From: Antedon mediterranea
Taxonomy: Eukaryota; Echinodermata; Crinoidea; Comatulida; Antedonidae
DNA: 64,000 nucleotides
Assembly (NCBI RefSeq): GCF_964355755.1
Contig: NC_092671.1
Location: 22,587,070 to 22,651,069 of the forward strand
Direction: 5' to 3'
Within the stretch, counting starts at the first letter, position 1; the number at the start of each line of letters is the position of its first letter. The notes under the pieces are model-generated. The model saw only the letters and a list, made by a program, of their open reading frames with translations. It was not told where the DNA came from and ran no database searches. Shown here in pieces: positions 33,946 through 44,459 of this stretch. The translations under genes and the position numbers were made by a program.

Positions 33946-34554
33946 CTAGACATGAAACTTGTCACTTTGACGAGTTAGTTATCCGCACGACAAACGCCAC
34001 GTGCACGTTATACGTTGGAATATTGCACAGAGAAAAAGATTATGGCATTATGACCTGAACTGAAGAATATGATATGGTAGTTATTGCTGAATTCTGTTAT
34101 TTTGTGTCATATACAGTAGTATACACAGTATAATCTGTATACATATCACATACAGTGTAGAATAGGTGAAATTACGGGACCCGCTATTTATTCCAATTTT
34201 TAATATGTTGACGGCTTCAAAATGAAACGTGAAGGTAGCAATTTCGGAAGGAAATTATCTCAGCAACAACATATTAACCTGTAGAAGAAATTTGAATATG
34301 TGAAATATTGATGCGCGTTCTTTTAAATGAACTATGACGCAAAAGACTAATATACAACTTTTTTTATTTAACTGGCCATATGATGACTTCACAACATTCG
34401 ATTGGCAAAATGTTTACATGATTTCGTATCTACAATCCAATAGCTTCAAGAAAACGTTTTAATCATGATTATCAAATTTTATTCTTACGATTGATTAGAT
34501 AAAAATCCTATATTTTACATTGCCGTGGCCATACGATGACGTCACAATGTCTAA
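33946..34554 (-). mobile_element. Helitron-like element, minus strand, copy 2
   Basis: The 3' CTAG lies at 33946-33949 with hairpin arms ACTTGTCA and TGACGAGT. TTATCCGC lies just inside. Module cores remain at about 34383 (TGACTTCA) and 34537 (TGACGTCA). No protein. Confidence 0.68.
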
Positions 34555-35684
34555 CTAGATTTGAACTCGTCACGATGACAATTAGGCTATCGCGCAACGC
34601 ATCGTAACATGCACATGCTATTTATTAAGCTTAGTCTACAATAGGCTGCAGTACAACGATTGTAACAAACAGGTGGAATAGATCAAAATCGTTCAATAAG
34701 TGTCAACAGTTGATGGTATCTGCACTGTAAACGGTTTAGTTGACGGTTAGTTTTGATTTTACACCACGCATGTTTATTTGATTGTTTGAATATGATGACC
34801 TTTTCAAATTAAAAAAAAAGTTAATAAATCTAAAGAGGAATTGTTTTAGTAATAGAATATTGAAAATAGGAAGAAAATTGATAGCGTTTACGCGGTATGC
34901 GGTCTATTGAATGTGACAGAAGAGACAAAATTCCTATATTTTACGTTCGTGTGGACATACGATGACGTCACAACCGCCTAGAGGTAAAAATTCTGCATGA
35001 ATTCATATCTACAATATATCTGCTTACATATTAATTAAAAAAAATTGGGGGTCACCAGCCATCCCGGAGAGCTATAATCCATTCAAAATAGGCATATTTT
35101 TACACAAATTTGCATAAAATTACCAAGTTTGACGTGCACGTGTGTCATTATTTTGCATTCATAATTCATCAAATATGAAAGAAAGATATCATAAAACTAT
35201 AAAAAAAAATAATGAAGCGCAAAAACGGGCTTTCTAGGTTGCGCACGGGCTAACTGCGGAAATGCACGAGCGCAACGCAAATTTTTTTTTTAAATGTGAA
35301 ATTCTTAAAATGTCCTGAAATGTGTAGAAAGTTGATTAGAAATTGATTTTGAGCATTTTAAACTTTCAAAGCGCACGTACGCGGAAAAAAACCAAGGTTC
35401 AAAATTTTGCTGATGATGCAGGAAGATGACCCTTGACATGAAGCATCCGTGTGTCCAAGTTTCATTTGAAAAAGGCTGTTAGTTTTGAATTTATAGTCAA
35501 TTTAAGTATCTCAGAAAATTGCGCGCAGTTGCGCTACGCAAGCATATTTTCATTAAACCAAAGTTTGTTGCACAACTACATATATACGTGCATCTGCTAC
35601 CGCCGTTTTTGAGATCTGCTGCGAACACAAAATGAGCAGAAAAAATGAAATTTTTGACAATAACAATAGAGAGTGAAAGCCTAA
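34555..35684 (-). mobile_element. Helitron-like element, minus strand, copy 3
   Basis: The 3' CTAG lies at 34555-34558, followed inward by TTGAACTCGTCACGATGACA, a decayed hairpin. A TGACGTCA core lies at 34963-34970. The 5' part contains a GTTGCACAACTACATATA stretch shared in inverted form with 60090-60250. No coding capacity. Confidence 0.65.
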
Positions 35685-35790
35685 CTAGATTTAAACTCGT
35701 CACTACGGACGAGTTAGGTTATCCGCAGTGCAAAAGCCATGTGCCACCATACGTTAGAATATGGCGCACAGAAAAACGATTATGCCATTG
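35685..35790 (-). mobile_element. Helitron-like 3' end fragment, minus strand, copy 4
   Basis: CTAG at 35685-35688, hairpin ACTCGTCA / GACGAGT and TTATCCGC, then about 60 bp of family sequence before LINE coding sequence begins. Confidence 0.65.
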
Positions 35791-35799
35791 AAAAATTAT

Positions 35800-37170
35800 A
35801 CGGTATACACTATATAAATCGTGAAATCGCTAAACTCTTTGCTAAAGCGAAATCGCAAACAATACTGAAAAATCCACCCTCGTCCTGTCCACCAGAAAAG
35901 CTCATCGATCACTTTACCAACCATTTTAATCCACCACTACCTCGAGAGGACGAAACGTCTACTGAACTTACAACAGATATACCAGGGTTTGTTGAACCAC
36001 ATCAAGAAAAAATCTCTATGCAATATCCGTATGTTCCCTCTCAGCACCAATGATGCCACCTTTGTGACCAAACGTTTTCAGCAAATCACGAACGATCAAT
36101 CAACGACAGGATATCTTCTTTTTGTCAATCTATCTGCAGCGTTTGATCATATTGCTAGATCCTGGCTCTGGACATCTAAACGCCTTCATTTATATACCAC
36201 CAGAACTCGAAAACACTACCCTTATTGATATCCTTCAAAATTTGTACTCAAAAACTACAATAGATGTTGAAGGACGAAACGTACCAACAACCGCTGGTGT
36301 TCGTCAAGGAGGACACAAATCTCCTCCATTGTTTGATTTATATATTTATTTTGTAATGAGAATTTTCATGCATCACGCAACCAATTAAAGATTAGATTTC
36401 TTTCAATTCAAATATTGAATACCTACTACTCGCAACTATTAAACGTGGACCAACTGTTTGCACATCGCTCGATTGGGCAGGTTATGCCGATGATATCGTG
36501 TTATATCTATTTTCGTTTGCTTCACTCGAATAATAATAATACCACATTTATATAGCGCCCTTTTCATGAGTAATCATGCTCAAAGGCGCTTTACAAGGAT
36601 TATTACCCAAGTATTTTTTGGGATCAAACACGTATGGAAACATACTCCCATAATGCAGCCGGTAACCAGCGCAAAGTTGTGTCTAGATCTAACTGGGTAC
36701 CCATTTATACACCTGGGTGGAGAGAGGCAACGTAAGTAAAGTATCTTGCCTACGGATACAAGCAATGCGGCGAGAGTTGGATTCGAACCTAGGTCTGACG
36801 ATCGGTAGTCCAACGTCCAACACACTGCGCCACACGCCTTGATTCCATTTTCAAACAATTCAAACTGAAAATAAATGCGACTAAAACAGAAACCATGACT
36901 ACCAATCGTAAATTCACATATGGAGATGTTTATCCCAAGAGTATTATATCCCTTGATGGAAAACCTATCAAAAACACCAACAGGTTTCGCTATCTTGGCT
37001 CTCAAATCGTCCATGACCAGAATACCACAGGATACTGGGAATTCAATAGTCGCATCAAATCTGCCAAAAACAAATTTTCGTCAATGAAGAATGTTTTATT
37101 AAATCACAATATTCTTTCCCAAACTCGTTTGATTTTCCTACGAGCTTTTATTGTCCTATCAATAAAAAAA
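35800..37170 (+). pseudogene. LINE reverse transcriptase, frameshifted and split by a SINE
   Basis: Coding pieces in several frames follow the order of a non-LTR RT: SCPPEKLIDHFTNHF, FVNLSAAFDH (first catalytic aspartate), LIDILQNLYSKTTI, TTAGVRQGGHKSPPLFDLYI, then AGYADDIVLYLF with the catalytic YADD at about 36485. The SINE at 36529-36838 splits it there. The remainder resumes with IFKQFKLKINATKTETM, RFRYLGSQI and KNKFSSMKNVLLNHN to 37170. Spacing is shorter than normal, so internal deletions are present. The clade is uncertain. Confidence 0.8.
36529..36838 (-). mobile_element. tRNA-derived SINE, minus strand
   Basis: On the minus strand the head has a pol III A box TGGCGCAGTGTG (36821-36832) and a B box GGTTCGAATCC (36779-36789). 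It is followed by a central domain and a tail reading GGCGCTATATAAATGTGG then (TTA)n at 36529-36560. The 310-bp length and tail show a SINE rather than a tRNA gene. The tail matches the 3' end of the LINE at 10290-10824. It interrupts the LINE RT between YADD and the region after it. Confidence 0.85.
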
Positions 37171-37565
37171 AACTAAATCTTAATGTTGATAAATGTAAAA
37201 TGATGTACTTCTCGTTTCAAAAAGTACTTCTTGTCATTGATCCCATTGTAATTAACGCCCGACAACTGGAATGTGTCACTGAAGTGAATATCTTAGGTGT
37301 CTGGGTCCAAAGCAACCTTAAATGGAATAAAAATGTTACTGAAATCTAAAAAAGCAGCAGAAAACTTCATATGTAATGTCGTCTAAAAAAATTCAGTGTC
37401 CCCGTTGAAGATCTAGTAGCGGTATACTGGCTCCATTATAGATACCCTTGAATATGGGGCTCAAGTGTGGCATTCAGGTATAATAACGAACAGAGCAATG
37501 CTATTGAGAAAATACAGAAGAGAGCATTCCGAATCATTCTAGGCCATAAATATATAAATTATCCG
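37171..37565 (+). pseudogene. Second LINE RT C-terminal fragment
   Basis: Reads KLNLNVDKCKMMYFSF, then TEVNILGVWVQSNLKWNKNV, and near the end LEYGAQVWHSG and AIEKIQKRAFRIILG, in more than one frame. These are post-RT landmarks of a Jockey/CR1-like LINE different from the one just upstream, to which it is fused without a tail. It probably inserted into, or recombined with, the first LINE. Confidence 0.75.
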
Positions 37566-38963
37566 CGTATATTCTGGTACAGCCGCTCCATGATCTCTTT
37601 GCTTTTCTTCCTTATATCTTTACTCTTTTTAAAAGTTTTACTAACGATTTTTATTTTATTTTATTATATTTATGTTTTTGCTTTATGTACACGACAACTA
37701 ACGATCAAATAACAGTTTTTCACATCGCAACTTATACAACGTAATTTTGAAAACTACAACCATTTTTCTATATACATACAACGTACATTTCTAGTCTAAC
37801 AAAAACATTTTTCTAAACTTTCTATTATTTAAAAGTCGAAGATAGCCAGGTCTCGGGGCCATTCTATTGTCGCCACAGATTGATATCTTCATCAGTACTT
37901 CTATGAATGGATGATTAGGTGGGAACACGAACGCTAGTTGATCATACCCAGTACCGTTTTGATCGTACGATTAATCGGGAAACCACCTCACGACGTTATA
38001 CAGGCCTAGGTGCCGACATAGATCTCTAGTGGGAGTTAACCATCATAGTCATTCCTCACACTCAAAATCTTTCCTGTAACTAACAACCCATTCCTTTTTC
38101 TATACACCCTATACTACTAACTTATATCCTACCTTTATACCTATGTTATTTTCGCTCTACTACAATGTACGATACACTTATAATCTTACATGTATCACAC
38201 AGTACACAACTTGACATCGCGCACATTGTATACGCTAGCATTTCATTCTAATAGTACGCTCACACACTTTATCGAACATACTTTTAAACCAAACCAAAAC
38301 CATACAACGACAAGACATCCATCGATTCAGTTCAAAACCATTTTTAGGTAAATTTTGAATTAATTATTTTCTATCAATTCTACCATTTTCATATGAAGAT
38401 ATTGTGGAACCACGTCAGGTCAAGTTCAATATTGAATATCGAAACGTGGCAGGCTGAAGGCGCTTGACCTTTGACAAGATCGCCTAAATTTTTAGTTTTT
38501 AACTTTACAATACTTAGTCTTGTATATTCTGGTACAGCCGCTCCATGATCTCTTTGCTTTTCTTCCTTATATCTTTACTCTTTTTAAAAGTTTTACTAAC
38601 GATTTTTATTTTATTTTATTATATTATATTTTTTTATTGTGTTATGTAAATCTCAAGCAATTCAGTTTCTTTTGTTATTTGTGGTTTTATTAAAATAAAT
38701 GAAATACCCACAAACAATAAGTTTCAAGTTTCAATGTTTGATGAGTTTCAAGTCAGCAGAATTTTTAAAAATTCTATGAGAATTTGTTTAAGAAAAATCA
38801 ACGTCTGCCTAGATAGGCCCACCTCTATCCTAATGTTAAATTATACACTGGGACTTTTCCCGGGGATATGCTTGTGTACGAAAGTGATCGTTAAGTCGGG
38901 GGTGGGATTACACCTGAGGTGGGATTATACCCGAGGTGGGATTATACCCGAGGAACTAATTAC
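37566..38963. repeat. Intron sequence with a ~103-bp direct repeat
   Basis: 37567-37670 and 38521-38625 are near-identical direct copies containing CTGGTACAGCCGCTCCATG. They flank about 850 bp of anonymous DNA. At 38888-38952, three tandem copies of an 18-19-bp GAGGTGGGATTATACCC unit lie just past the WD40 exon donor. No gene besides the intron. Confidence 0.65.
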
Positions 38964-39102
38964 CTTGGTTGTGAAAAATGTTCCATATCCGAACAGTTCG
39001 ATCATTTGAGCCACTTGCAAGATACATTCCATCAAGGGAGAAAGCTACGGAGGTGACATATCGAGAATGTCCATCTAATACACTTATTTTCTCACTTGTA
39101 AG
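38964..39102 (-). CDS. WDSUB1: Host exon encoding a WD40 repeat, probable WDSUB1
   Basis: A 139-bp exon with acceptor TTTTGCAG before 39102 and donor GTAATT from 38963. Forty-six codons read in phase 0, ending with one extra base. It contains [30 protein letters not shown]: the GH, the SGSND turn and the W of the closing dipeptide position are textbook WD40 features, so this is a complete repeat, probably the last blade of the propeller. It joins the 34-bp exon upstream (intron 166 bp) and, in matching phase 1, the SAM exon downstream. Confidence 0.8.
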
Positions 39103-39268
39103 CTGCAAAAAAGAAGTTAAGTATGGCTTTGTTGTGGAATTCTTGAATTCCTATCTGTGCCTTATTTTCAATTTTTATATTTTTTAATCATTTTTATTTT
39201 ATAAGTATTGTTACTGTTGTAATACAAACTGTCAAATTAGATAGATCTTAACTAAAAAGTATACATAC

Positions 39269-39302
39269 CGGATTCCAAAGGATAACTGTTTTATCAAATG
39301 AT
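39269..39302 (-). CDS. WDSUB1: 34-bp host micro-exon, end of the preceding WD40 repeat
   Basis: Bounded by acceptor TTTTTCAG above 39302 and donor GTATGT from 39268. It carries one base finishing a split codon and eleven full codons, SFDKTVILWNP, the D-strand end of a WD40 repeat. It ends in phase 0, as required by the next exon. The rest of this repeat should lie in an upstream exon ending in phase 2, which was not found; repeats begin at 39402. Confidence 0.7.
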
Positions 39303-39401
39303 CTGAAAAATTTAAAAAATATAACTTACTGTAGTTGCACAAATGACTTAATTGAAAGAATTTCCTGTTTAGCACTAAGGTAGAAATTGTCGTAGTACAT
39401 A

Positions 39402-40222
39402 CCGTATATTTCGGTGTATAAGTCGCACCTGTGTATAAGACGCACCCCCTAACTGAGAGTAAAACATCGGTATTTTTTATATCGTCGATGTATAAGACGC
39501 ACCTTATATTTCATCAAAACACTGTTTTTTTTAAATTGTAATCAATCTTATTGTAATAATATATTTTGTTATATCTACAACGGCGTCCTTTATTTAGGTT
39601 TTTTCTTACCTAGGCTCGGCCGCGCCCAACCTCAACAAGTTGTTTCTAACTTGTTATTCATGAGTTTCGCACCCGCAACATCGAGTGCATGACCGTGTGT
39701 GTAACACGCACGTGTGTGGGCTAGCCTCGCTCGATCATTTCGAGAGGGCGCACGTTTTCACGGACAATCATATTCGATTAGTATCTATGTATCCGAGAGT
39801 GTGTACGCTAGGTCCATGCTATAATCACCTGGAAAATATACTAGTCGAATACCGTACAACATGTGGCCGCCAAGAAGGGCTTGCGCTGGGGGGTCGGCGA
39901 TCGTGCGTATAACTATAAATAAATACTATTCCAATCGTAAACGTTTACAAATGAAATTTTATCGGAGCGCCTAAAACAGCTCCATAATAAACAAATCTTT
40001 TCATCATATTTAGTATAACATCACGCTAAAATGCCTTGAAAACTAGGCAGAAGCAGGTTGCCGTTACGTTAGTACACTGTAGCTAGGCCTAGCCTAGCCA
40101 ACGAGGTGACGATATGTACACTCTGTGTGGTGAGGCATTTACGTTCGGTGTATAAGACGCACCCTTAATTTAGAGGTCAAATTTGCGTGTCAAAAGTGCG
40201 ACTTATACACCGAAATATACGG
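39402..40222. mobile_element. TIR element with TA target duplication, short copy (821 bp)
   Basis: Ends are inverted copies of CCGTATATTTCGGTG and about 13 further bases (TATAAGTCGCAC). TA flanks lie at 39400-39401 and 40223-40224. A subterminal GTGTATAAGACGCACC occurs inverted near both ends. No transposase. The 75-codon frame at 39685 is not conserved in the sister copy at 40274. Superfamily undetermined. Confidence 0.85.
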
Positions 40223-40230
40223 TATATATA

Positions 40231-40273
40231 ATAATGATAACACCACATTTATATAGCACCATTTTCATGAGTA
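40231..40273 (-). mobile_element. Tail half of a SINE, split from 49387-49535
   Basis: ATAATGATAACACCACATTT and TATAGCACCATTTTCATGAG match the tail of the SINE at 36529. The SINE sequence resumes at 49387 with TAATCATTTTCAAAGGCAC, exactly where the full copy continues. The 9.1 kb in between is an insertion. Confidence 0.85.
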
Positions 40274-40578
40274 CCGTATATTTCGGTGTAAAAGTCGCAC
40301 CTGTGTATAAGACGCACCCCTACTGAGGGTAAAATATCGGTATTTTTTATATCGTCGATGTATAAGATGCACCTTATATATTTCATCAAAACAATGTTTT
40401 TTAAATTGTAATCAATATTATTGTAATAATATATTTTGTTATATCTACAACGGCGTCCTTTATTTAGGTTTTTTCTTACCTAGGCTCGGCCATGCCCAGC
40501 CTCAACAAGTTCTTTCTAACTTGTTATTCATGAGTTTTGCACCCGCAACAACATCGAGTGCATGACCCTGTGTGTAAC

Positions 40579-41388
40579 GGTGACTACTTCTTCGCATGCA
40601 GCTAAAGTAAAATGACGTCACGTTAAAGTGGGTCGTCACAGAGTCTCATGCATATTAATGAAGCAAACTTACTGAGAGTGTTTTCCACCATACCACACAC
40701 GCGACGCGAGATTTATCGAAACTCCCGAGCCCATCATCGACTGACGATCATGTTTTTGACAATTAAAATCAGTATGGCATATACAACAAAATATAATTGT
40801 TTTCACTGCTGAGGATAATAAATAATATATTGAATTTTAACGCCTAGATACTTCCAGTGCGAATACAAAATAATAATAATGTACAGTATATTAGTATGTA
40901 TTTTCAAATGCTGCAAGACATGAGACCCGAAATAGGCTAGGCCTAGGTGGCAGCGCACGTGCATACTTAGCTAGAGCTAGGTTGGGTGGGAAGTGTAGCT
41001 AGTATGCTGGGTTAGTGTACATCTGCACGATGCCTCGCGGAACGATGAATGAGGATATGGAGGCCTGATAAGTGATAGTAGTGGGTACTACTCTAAACTG
41101 TATTTTACGTTAAGCCGCCAGTGAGGAGGTACTAGTATCATAGAAAGTCTTTCTAGCCTAGGCCTAGCTAGGCATCTAAGCCAAATGGGTCAAATAAAAA
41201 ACTATATTTAATCTGCTTCTTTGTTATCAGGAACAATATCGGAATTATTGAAAACATTTTGTAAAATCATCATCGCGCAATCAAGAAGCAGAGAGAAAAC
41301 ATTTCTTTTGCATATGCATGAGACTCTGTGACGACACGCTTTAACGTGACGTCATTTTACTTTAGCTGCATGTGAAGAAGAAGTCACC
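40579..41388. mobile_element. MULE-like MITE with 9-bp target duplication
   Basis: Terminal inverted repeats of about 75 bp start GGTGACTACTTCTTCGCATG on the left and, as reverse complement, GGTGACTTCTTCTTCACATG on the right. Both contain TGACGTCACGTTAAAG. The 9-bp GTGTGTAAC is duplicated at 40570-40578 and 41389-41397, while the uninterrupted sister copy (39402-40222) has it once. Long TIRs with a 9-bp duplication are typical of Mutator-like elements. No transposase. Confidence 0.88.
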
Positions 41389-42043
41389 GTGTGTAACACG
41401 ATGTACGTGTGTGGGCTAGCCTCGCTCGATCATTTCGAGACATTTCGAGAGGGCGCACGCTTTCACGGACAATCGTATTCGATTAGTATCTATGTATCCG
41501 AGAAGTGTGTACGCTAGGTCCATGCTATAATCACCTGGAGAATATACTAGTCGAATACCGTACACCATGTGGCTGGCCGCCCAAGAAGGGCTTGCGCCAG
41601 GGGTACGGCGGTCGGCGATCGTGCGTATAACTATAAATAAATACTATTCCAATCGATCGTACGTAAACGTTTACAAATGAAATTTATCGGAGCACCTAAA
41701 ACCGCTCCATAGTGAACAAATCTTTTCATCATATTAGTATAACATCATGCTAAAATGCCTTGAAAACTAGGCAGAAGCAGGTTGCCGTTACGTTAGTATA
41801 CTGTAGCTAGGCCTAGCCTACTCAGGCCTAGCAAACGAGGTGACGATAGGCCAATATGTACAATCTATGTGGTGAGGCATTTATGTTCGGTGTATAAAGC
41901 CGATTTTCCACTAGGCGAATTTGTTCGCACGAATAATATATTTTCGCGGCGAAAAAATTCGCGCTACCTTTTACTTATTTTCCACGCGAGAGCGAATGAC
42001 TTTGCGATTTTGACTGTAGGCCTATGGTGATTAACATTACACG

Positions 42044-43291
42044 ATGCCGGCTGTTAATTTAAGAAACCTTCTTTTAATCAAAATTAAGTTGTTAAGGCTT
42101 TTATTAATTCGAAGACAGAAACAACGAAGAATAAAATACAGAAAGAGGTTTTGGGTTAGACCGATTTACAGTGAAAGAGAACAAAAAGGAGAATACCACC
42201 TGTTAGTTAAAGAATTGAAGCTGTATGACGCAGAGTACTTTTTTAGATGCTTTCGAATGTCACCAACAACGTTTGAGGAACTTTTGAGTTTGATTGCACC
42301 ATTTATAACGAAACAAGATACTAAATTAAGGAAATCCATCGGTCCCAGTGAGAGATTAAGTGTTTGCTTAAGATACTTAGTAACAGGCGATGCACAAGTC
42401 ACAATTGCTGCAAGCTACCGTATGAGCCCATCGGTAGTTGGAAGAACAATTGATGAGACGTGTGGTGCTATATGGACAGTCCTAAAAGAGAAAGGCTTCA
42501 TCAAACATCCATCAACAGAGGAAGAGTGGAAAGGTATTTCTAATGAATTTTTCGAGTCATGGAATTTTCCCAACTGTGTTGGGTCTATAGACGGGAAGCA
42601 TGTAGTGATGCAAGCACCTAATAATTCAGGCTCATCATATTTTAATTACAAGAAAACCTTTAGTATTGTACTTATGGCGGTTTGTGATGCGAACTATAAA
42701 TTTACTTTAGTAGACATTGGAGACAGTGGACGTCAGAGTGATGGTAGTGTATATGGATGTAGTTATTTGGGACATGCTATAGAGAATAACTTGCTCAACA
42801 TTCCAGCTCGAGAGATGCTCCCAAATTCAGACAAAACATTGCCCTATGTGTTTGTTGGAGACGATGCTTTTGGATTAAAGAAGCATATGATGAAACCCTA
42901 TCCTTCTTCACATTTAGAAACTGATCAACGAGTGTTTAACTATAGGCTGTCGAGAGCACGAAGAGTCATCGAAAACACCTTTGGTATAGCTGCAAGCAGA
43001 TTTCGCATTCTGAGGAGGCCAATTATTGCCAAAGTACGGAAGGTTGTGCTCATAACGCAGTCTATTGTCGTTCTTCACAATTTCCTAATGAAACAAAATG
43101 CATCAAATGGTAATAAATATTGCCCATTACAATTTGTTGACAATGATGGGCCAACAGGGGTAACGCCAGGTGAATGGAGGCAAGATACCGATATTAATGT
43201 GCATGGTGGTCTACAATCGATACGTCGGATAGGTTCGAACAACTATTCCAAGGATGCTGCTGCCGTCAGAAATGATTATAAAGATTATTAG
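42044..43291 (+). CDS. PIF/Harbinger transposase (HARBI1-like DDE nuclease)
   Basis: A 415-residue uninterrupted protein, the usual length for this family. It cuts and joins transposon ends and normally needs a DNA-binding partner. Residues 1-50 are basic. FFRCFRMSPTTFEELLSLI (about 67-86) and LSVCLRYLVTGDAQVTIAAS are the conserved helical N-terminal part. The DDE_Tnp_4 nuclease has D in CVGSIDGKHV (about 183), GDSGRQSDGSVY (about 225), D in YVFVGDDAFGLKKHMMKPY (about 273) and E in RARRVIENTFGIAASRF (about 309). All catalytic residues are present. The ATG at 42044 is the first in frame and lies 146 bp from the transposon end. The stop TAG overlaps the start of the element at 43290. Confidence 0.95.
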   Translation: MPAVNLRNLLLIKIKLLRLLLIRRQKQRRIKYRKRFWVRPIYSEREQKGEYHLLVKELKLYDAEYFFRCFRMSPTTFEELLSLIAPFITKQDTKLRKSIGPSERLSVCLRYLVTGDAQVTIAASYRMSPSVVGRTIDETCGAIWTVLKEKGFIKHPSTEEEWKGISNEFFESWNFPNCVGSIDGKHVVMQAPNNSGSSYFNYKKTFSIVLMAVCDANYKFTLVDIGDSGRQSDGSVYGCSYLGHAIENNLLNIPAREMLPNSDKTLPYVFVGDDAFGLKKHMMKPYPSSHLETDQRVFNYRLSRARRVIENTFGIAASRFRILRRPIIAKVRKVVLITQSIVVLHNFLMKQNASNGNKYCPLQFVDNDGPTGVTPGEWRQDTDINVHGGLQSIRRIGSNNYSKDAAAVRNDYKDY

Positions 43292-44055
43292 TCGCGTGGA
43301 AGCGACTCTATAGTTCACTATGTCGGTCGGTCGGTCTGTCTGTCGGTCTGTCTGTCTGTCTGTCTGTCCGGTATCACTATGCGTTTTATCGCTTTATGAC
43401 CTTATCTTGATATCAGTTTACTCTAGCTAAGTCAATTTTTCACAGAATATTCCTTATGCCCAGGAATCGATGTGGTTATGTTTTCACGGTGCGCAATAAA
43501 AAATTACGCGGTCTACGCACGATTTAACGAAATCACGTTTGTAATCATTATCTTAACAACCATGAATCACAATTAAATAAAATTTGGTACTCATAAATTT
43601 CAGGGCATAAATCATCATATGGCAATACAATTACGTGCGTAGCGCATGTAACGCATGCGTACGCGCGCTTAAAATTTTAAAAATTTATTTTCGATGAAAT
43701 AAGAGTACGTTTCAGGCAATTTTAAGCGTTTACAAAATTGCCATGAGTGCGCAGATTTTTGCGCGCGCACTGCGCGTTAAATGTTATTGCGCACTCTTTT
43801 TGCCCGATTTCTGTTTTCTTGACTTACTTTTCAACTCGAAATTACGTTATACGAGCACGTCAAAAGTGACAGGCTACGCACGTGTAAATTAAAAAAATAT
43901 AAATGTTTTTAAACATTTCAACATTTTTAAACATGTTCAGTAATTTCGGTCAGTATAGTTCACTATGTCGGTCGGTCCGTCTGTCTGTCGGTCTGTCTGT
44001 CTGTCTGTCGGTCTGTTTGTCGGTCCGGTATCACTATGCATTGTAGCACGCGACT
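43290..44055. mobile_element. Small element flanked by AGTCGCGTG inverted ends and two GTCTG microsatellites
   Basis: AGTCGCGTG at 43290-43298 and CACGCGACT at 44047-44055 are inverted ends. Just inside each end is the same block: TATAGTTCACTATGTCGGTC, a (GTCT/GTCG)n tract (43321-43370 and 43951-44030) and CCGGTATCACTATGC, in direct orientation. The interior is rich in GCGCGCGTACGCG-like words. It lies just past the transposase stop. No frame. Classification open. Confidence 0.55.
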
Positions 44056-44459
44056 TTATGGCTGTTGGCCTTGTTTTTACAATGAAGGCGCTGTACAATG
44101 GCAATGGGGATTAGTTAACCGAACTTAAAGAAATACAGTCGGTTTACAGTATAACGAAATTTAAATATAAGTAAATGAAAATATTCAATGTAAAGGAAAT
44201 CAATACTGTTACATCAATCCGATTTAATTAAAATGTAAATAACGGTTTTTGTAGACGTATACAGTATAATACTTATTTGCACTATATAAATAACACTAAA
44301 CAAATAATTATTTGTTTTAATTACAGTATACTATCCGATCCGATTCAATTGAAATGTAAATAACAGTTTTCGTATACAGTATATAATTATTTGCAAAGAC
44401 GCATTAAATGTTATTAGTAAATGGTAACATTAACAGTTCTTATGTTAAATATGTCTGTT
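44056..44459. other. Non-coding between the two Harbinger genes
   Basis: AT-rich. A ~110-bp motif (GATTTAATTAAAATGTAAAT / TCCGATTCAATTGAAATG) is imperfectly repeated at about 44220 and 44335. It would contain the 3' untranslated regions of both genes. Confidence 0.5.

Noticed and set aside
36779-36832. tRNA gene suggested by A and B boxes
   Set aside because: The boxes are followed by a SINE body and (TTA)n tail, and no full cloverleaf with an acceptor stem was seen.
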